From Clostridiales bacterium (GTDB taxonomy: Bacteria; Bacillota; Clostridia; TANB77; CAG-508), in the NCBI GenBank assembly GCA_003518755.1, contig DOYA01000006.1, positions 1 through 6,905 of the forward strand: DNA of 6,905 bases, in the 5' to 3' direction. The position numbers were made by a program, and so were the translations under genes. Shown in pieces: positions 5,600 to 6,905 of the stretch. Under the pieces are notes generated by a model, which was not told the DNA's origin, searched no databases, and worked only from the letters and a program-made list of their open reading frames with translations. Position 1 is the first letter of the stretch. Each line of letters begins with the position of its first letter.

Positions 5600-6378
5600 G
5601 AAAAATTTTAATTAGTGTTGTTGTTTGTTTAATGTTAATTGGTTCGGGTTTCTTTATGGTAAATGGTTTAGCTAAAGCTAATATAAAAGGTGCCAAAGGA
5701 ATTGATAAAAAAGATGCTGAAATAAATACTAAAATTTCTGAACTTTCAAGTATTATTAGCGGTAAATATGTTGAATCTGAATCAAATCTTAAACAAGCAA
5801 TGAATAAATTAATTGATAGCAAAACAGAATATGAAAATCAAGCAGCTTTATCAAATTCAAACAGTTCAAGTTATGCTTCAAAACTTGAAACTTATGATAT
5901 TGATTATTTATGGACAAAGCTTGGAAATTATGCTAAAGACGAAAATGTTGTTATTAAAATTGATGTTACAGCAGGTGGAGCAAGTTCTAATTTATACAAT
6001 TTAAATTTTACAGTTACTGGTTCTTATGTTGGAACAACTGATTTTATTTATGACATTGAAAATGACTCAAAATTAGGATTTAAAATTGATAGTTTCAAAA
6101 TGATTTCAGGTTCTGATTCTGAAGTTATTGGGTCATTTATATGCCAAGATATTCCGCTAAGCGTTGGAAATATTGAAGCAACAGCTGGAGAAAACATTAA
6201 TGATGAATCAAAGGAAAATACAAATAGTACAGCTACTAATACATCAAACACAACAACTAATAAAAAAACAGATAATAATTCATCAAAAAACACAACTAAC
6301 AATTCTACAGCATCTCAATATGGTATCACTGATCCAAATCATTCCAACTTAACAAGTATTGATAAAGTTATTAATTAA
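5596..6378 (+). CDS. pilO: PilO-like type IV pilus platform protein with Asn/Thr/Ser-rich tail, 260 aa
   Basis: PilO pairs with PilN on the outer face of the cytoplasmic membrane to form the alignment complex. Seen here: a membrane segment (4-24), a predicted coiled coil (about 38-82) and a ferredoxin-like domain (about 100-190). The latter contains YLWTKLGNYAKDENVVIKID (104-123), LNFTVTGSYVGTTDFIYDI (136-154) and DIPLSV (185-190), which match the PilO layout of helix, strand, then the F-TG-Y pattern. The start overlaps the pilM-pilN stop (ATGA) and AAGGAG (5583-5588) lies 7 bases before it, indicating translational coupling and a 1:1 partner. Unusual is a low-complexity tail rich in N, T, S and K (about 196-240), followed by YGITDPNHSNLTSIDKVIN. 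PilO proteins normally end near the ferredoxin domain. Assignment rests on layout and context more than on strict motifs. Confidence 0.75.
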   Translation: MRKILISVVVCLMLIGSGFFMVNGLAKANIKGAKGIDKKDAEINTKISELSSIISGKYVESESNLKQAMNKLIDSKTEYENQAALSNSNSSSYASKLETYDIDYLWTKLGNYAKDENVVIKIDVTAGGASSNLYNLNFTVTGSYVGTTDFIYDIENDSKLGFKIDSFKMISGSDSEVIGSFICQDIPLSVGNIEATAGENINDESKENTNSTATNTSNTTTNKKTDNNSSKNTTNNSTASQYGITDPNHSNLTSIDKVIN

Positions 6379-6392
6379 GAAAGGATAAGATT

Positions 6393-6824
6393 ATGACAAA
6401 AGCTATTAAAGAAATAATTATAATGTTGCTTATTTGTCTGATTGCCATGCTTGGTTTAGCAATAGCTTTATATAAATATATTCCAAGCAAAAAAAATGTT
6501 CCTGAAATTGCAAAATATGAGGTTTCAGAACAAGTTCAAGATTTACTTGAAGATAATATTGACAAAAGATCAGATCAAGATAGAGTTATTTTAACATATG
6601 AAGTTACAAAAGGTGAGTTATCAGGATATCAAACAACAAATGATTATATTCCGGGAAAGTCAAATCCTTTTGGAGAAGTTAGTAAAACAATAGTAGAAGA
6701 TGATGGTACAACTGTGGAAAATAATGACAGCGAAAATAATAATTCACAAAATAATGAAGAAAGTAAAGAGCCTAAAGTAAACCCTTCTAATCCTAGCATA
6801 TATGAAGACAAAAGCACAAAATAA
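6393..6824 (+). CDS. Small single-pass membrane protein of the pilus operon, possible PilP-like partner, 143 aa
   Basis: Not a recognised family. GAAAGGA (6379-6385) is 7 bases before the ATG, and the gene follows the PilO-like stop by 14 bases, so it is co-transcribed. Residues 8-27 form a membrane anchor after MTKAIKEI. A 50-residue charged extracytoplasmic segment follows, including EVSEQVQDLLEDNID (43-57), then VILTYEVTKGELSGYQ (65-80) and YIPGKSNPFGEV (85-96). The rest (about 100-143) is an acidic, N/S/E/P-rich tail without predicted structure. The Y-x-PGKxNPF motif recalls the 'G-R-x-P-F' turn that follows the membrane-proximal region of PilP, the lipoprotein that binds PilN-PilO. Here a transmembrane anchor replaces the lipobox, and the folded PilP beta-domain is missing. 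A role as a minimal PilN/PilO-binding peptide is inferred from order (M-N-O-P in Gram-negative operons) and motif only. Confidence 0.8.
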   Translation: MTKAIKEIIIMLLICLIAMLGLAIALYKYIPSKKNVPEIAKYEVSEQVQDLLEDNIDKRSDQDRVILTYEVTKGELSGYQTTNDYIPGKSNPFGEVSKTIVEDDGTTVENNDSENNNSQNNEESKEPKVNPSNPSIYEDKSTK

Positions 6825-6839
6825 ATTTGATATTAACGT

Positions 6840-6862
6840 TATATTAGCTTTAAGCTAGTATA
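6840..6862 (+). other. Weak intercistronic hairpin after the small pilus gene
   Basis: A 9-base stem (TATATTAGC at 6840-6848 with GCTAGTATA at 6854-6862, one G-T wobble) closes a TTTAA loop 15 bases after the stop. It lacks a T-run, so it is a poor intrinsic terminator. It could be an RNA processing or stability element, or a weak attenuator before the next gene. Confidence 0.35.
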
Positions 6863-6890
6863 CTTAAATATAATAATAAAAAAATTCAAA

Positions 6891-6905
6891 TGAAAGGGGG
6901 GAAAA
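6891..6905 (+). promoter_or_regulatory. Shine-Dalgarno of an unseen downstream gene
   Basis: TGAAAGGGGGGAAAA at the window end is a strong purine-rich ribosome binding site, with TATAAT (6869-6874) 16 bases upstream of it as a possible -10 box without a recognisable -35. The start codon must lie just past the window. A pilin or prepilin-like gene would fit the operon. Confidence 0.5.

Noticed and set aside
5813..6352. Two short + strand ORFs overlapping the PilO-like gene
   Set aside because: Out-of-frame shadows with I/L/Q/K-biased composition and no ribosome binding sites.

Overview
The window is very AT-rich and reads like a chromosomal stretch from an anaerobic, low-GC member of the Firmicutes (Clostridia-like). 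The evidence is the A/T-ending codon use, strong AGGAGG-type ribosome binding sites, a GatB of the Asp-tRNA(Asn)/Glu-tRNA(Gln) amidotransferase, a clostridial-style MurD, and a type IV pilus module with fused PilM-PilN. No species call is possible from sequence alone.

Layout: (1) positions 1-1181 hold the 3' five-sixths of gatB on the + strand, cut by the window start. (2) Positions 1188-1291 form a very long, nearly perfect hairpin with a GGGGACGG core. It resembles the REP/MITE-type palindromes of Firmicutes and could also end transcription from both sides. (3) Positions 1297-1476 (- strand) encode a 59-residue ribbon-helix-helix regulator that is not in the supplied ORF list. It is divergent from (4) a 165-residue two-membrane-segment protein of unknown function (1642-2139, +), which has a near-ideal promoter. 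(5) A bidirectional terminator (2149-2180) separates that gene from a convergent 29-codon asparagine-rich micro-ORF on the - strand (2203-2292), which has a consensus Shine-Dalgarno. (6) murD (2450-3847, +). (7) A pilus assembly-platform operon on the + strand: a PilM-PilN fusion (3971-5599), a PilO-like protein overlapping it by ATGA (5596-6378), and a small single-pass protein with a PilP-like Y-x-PGKxNPF motif (6393-6824). The window ends on a purine-rich Shine-Dalgarno for a further gene that is not visible.

Functionally, gatB serves aminoacyl-tRNA synthesis and murD serves cytoplasmic peptidoglycan precursor synthesis. The last three genes look like the inner-membrane alignment/platform subcomplex of a type IV pilus or related secretion machine: an actin-like cytoplasmic domain, two ferredoxin-like extracytoplasmic subunits with coiled coils, and a small anchored partner. 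The usual ATPase (PilB/PilT), PilC and pilins are not in the window and would be expected nearby.

The parts least explained by known families are the Asn-rich micro-ORF, the FxLYD-like membrane protein, the small PilP-like protein and the long palindrome.
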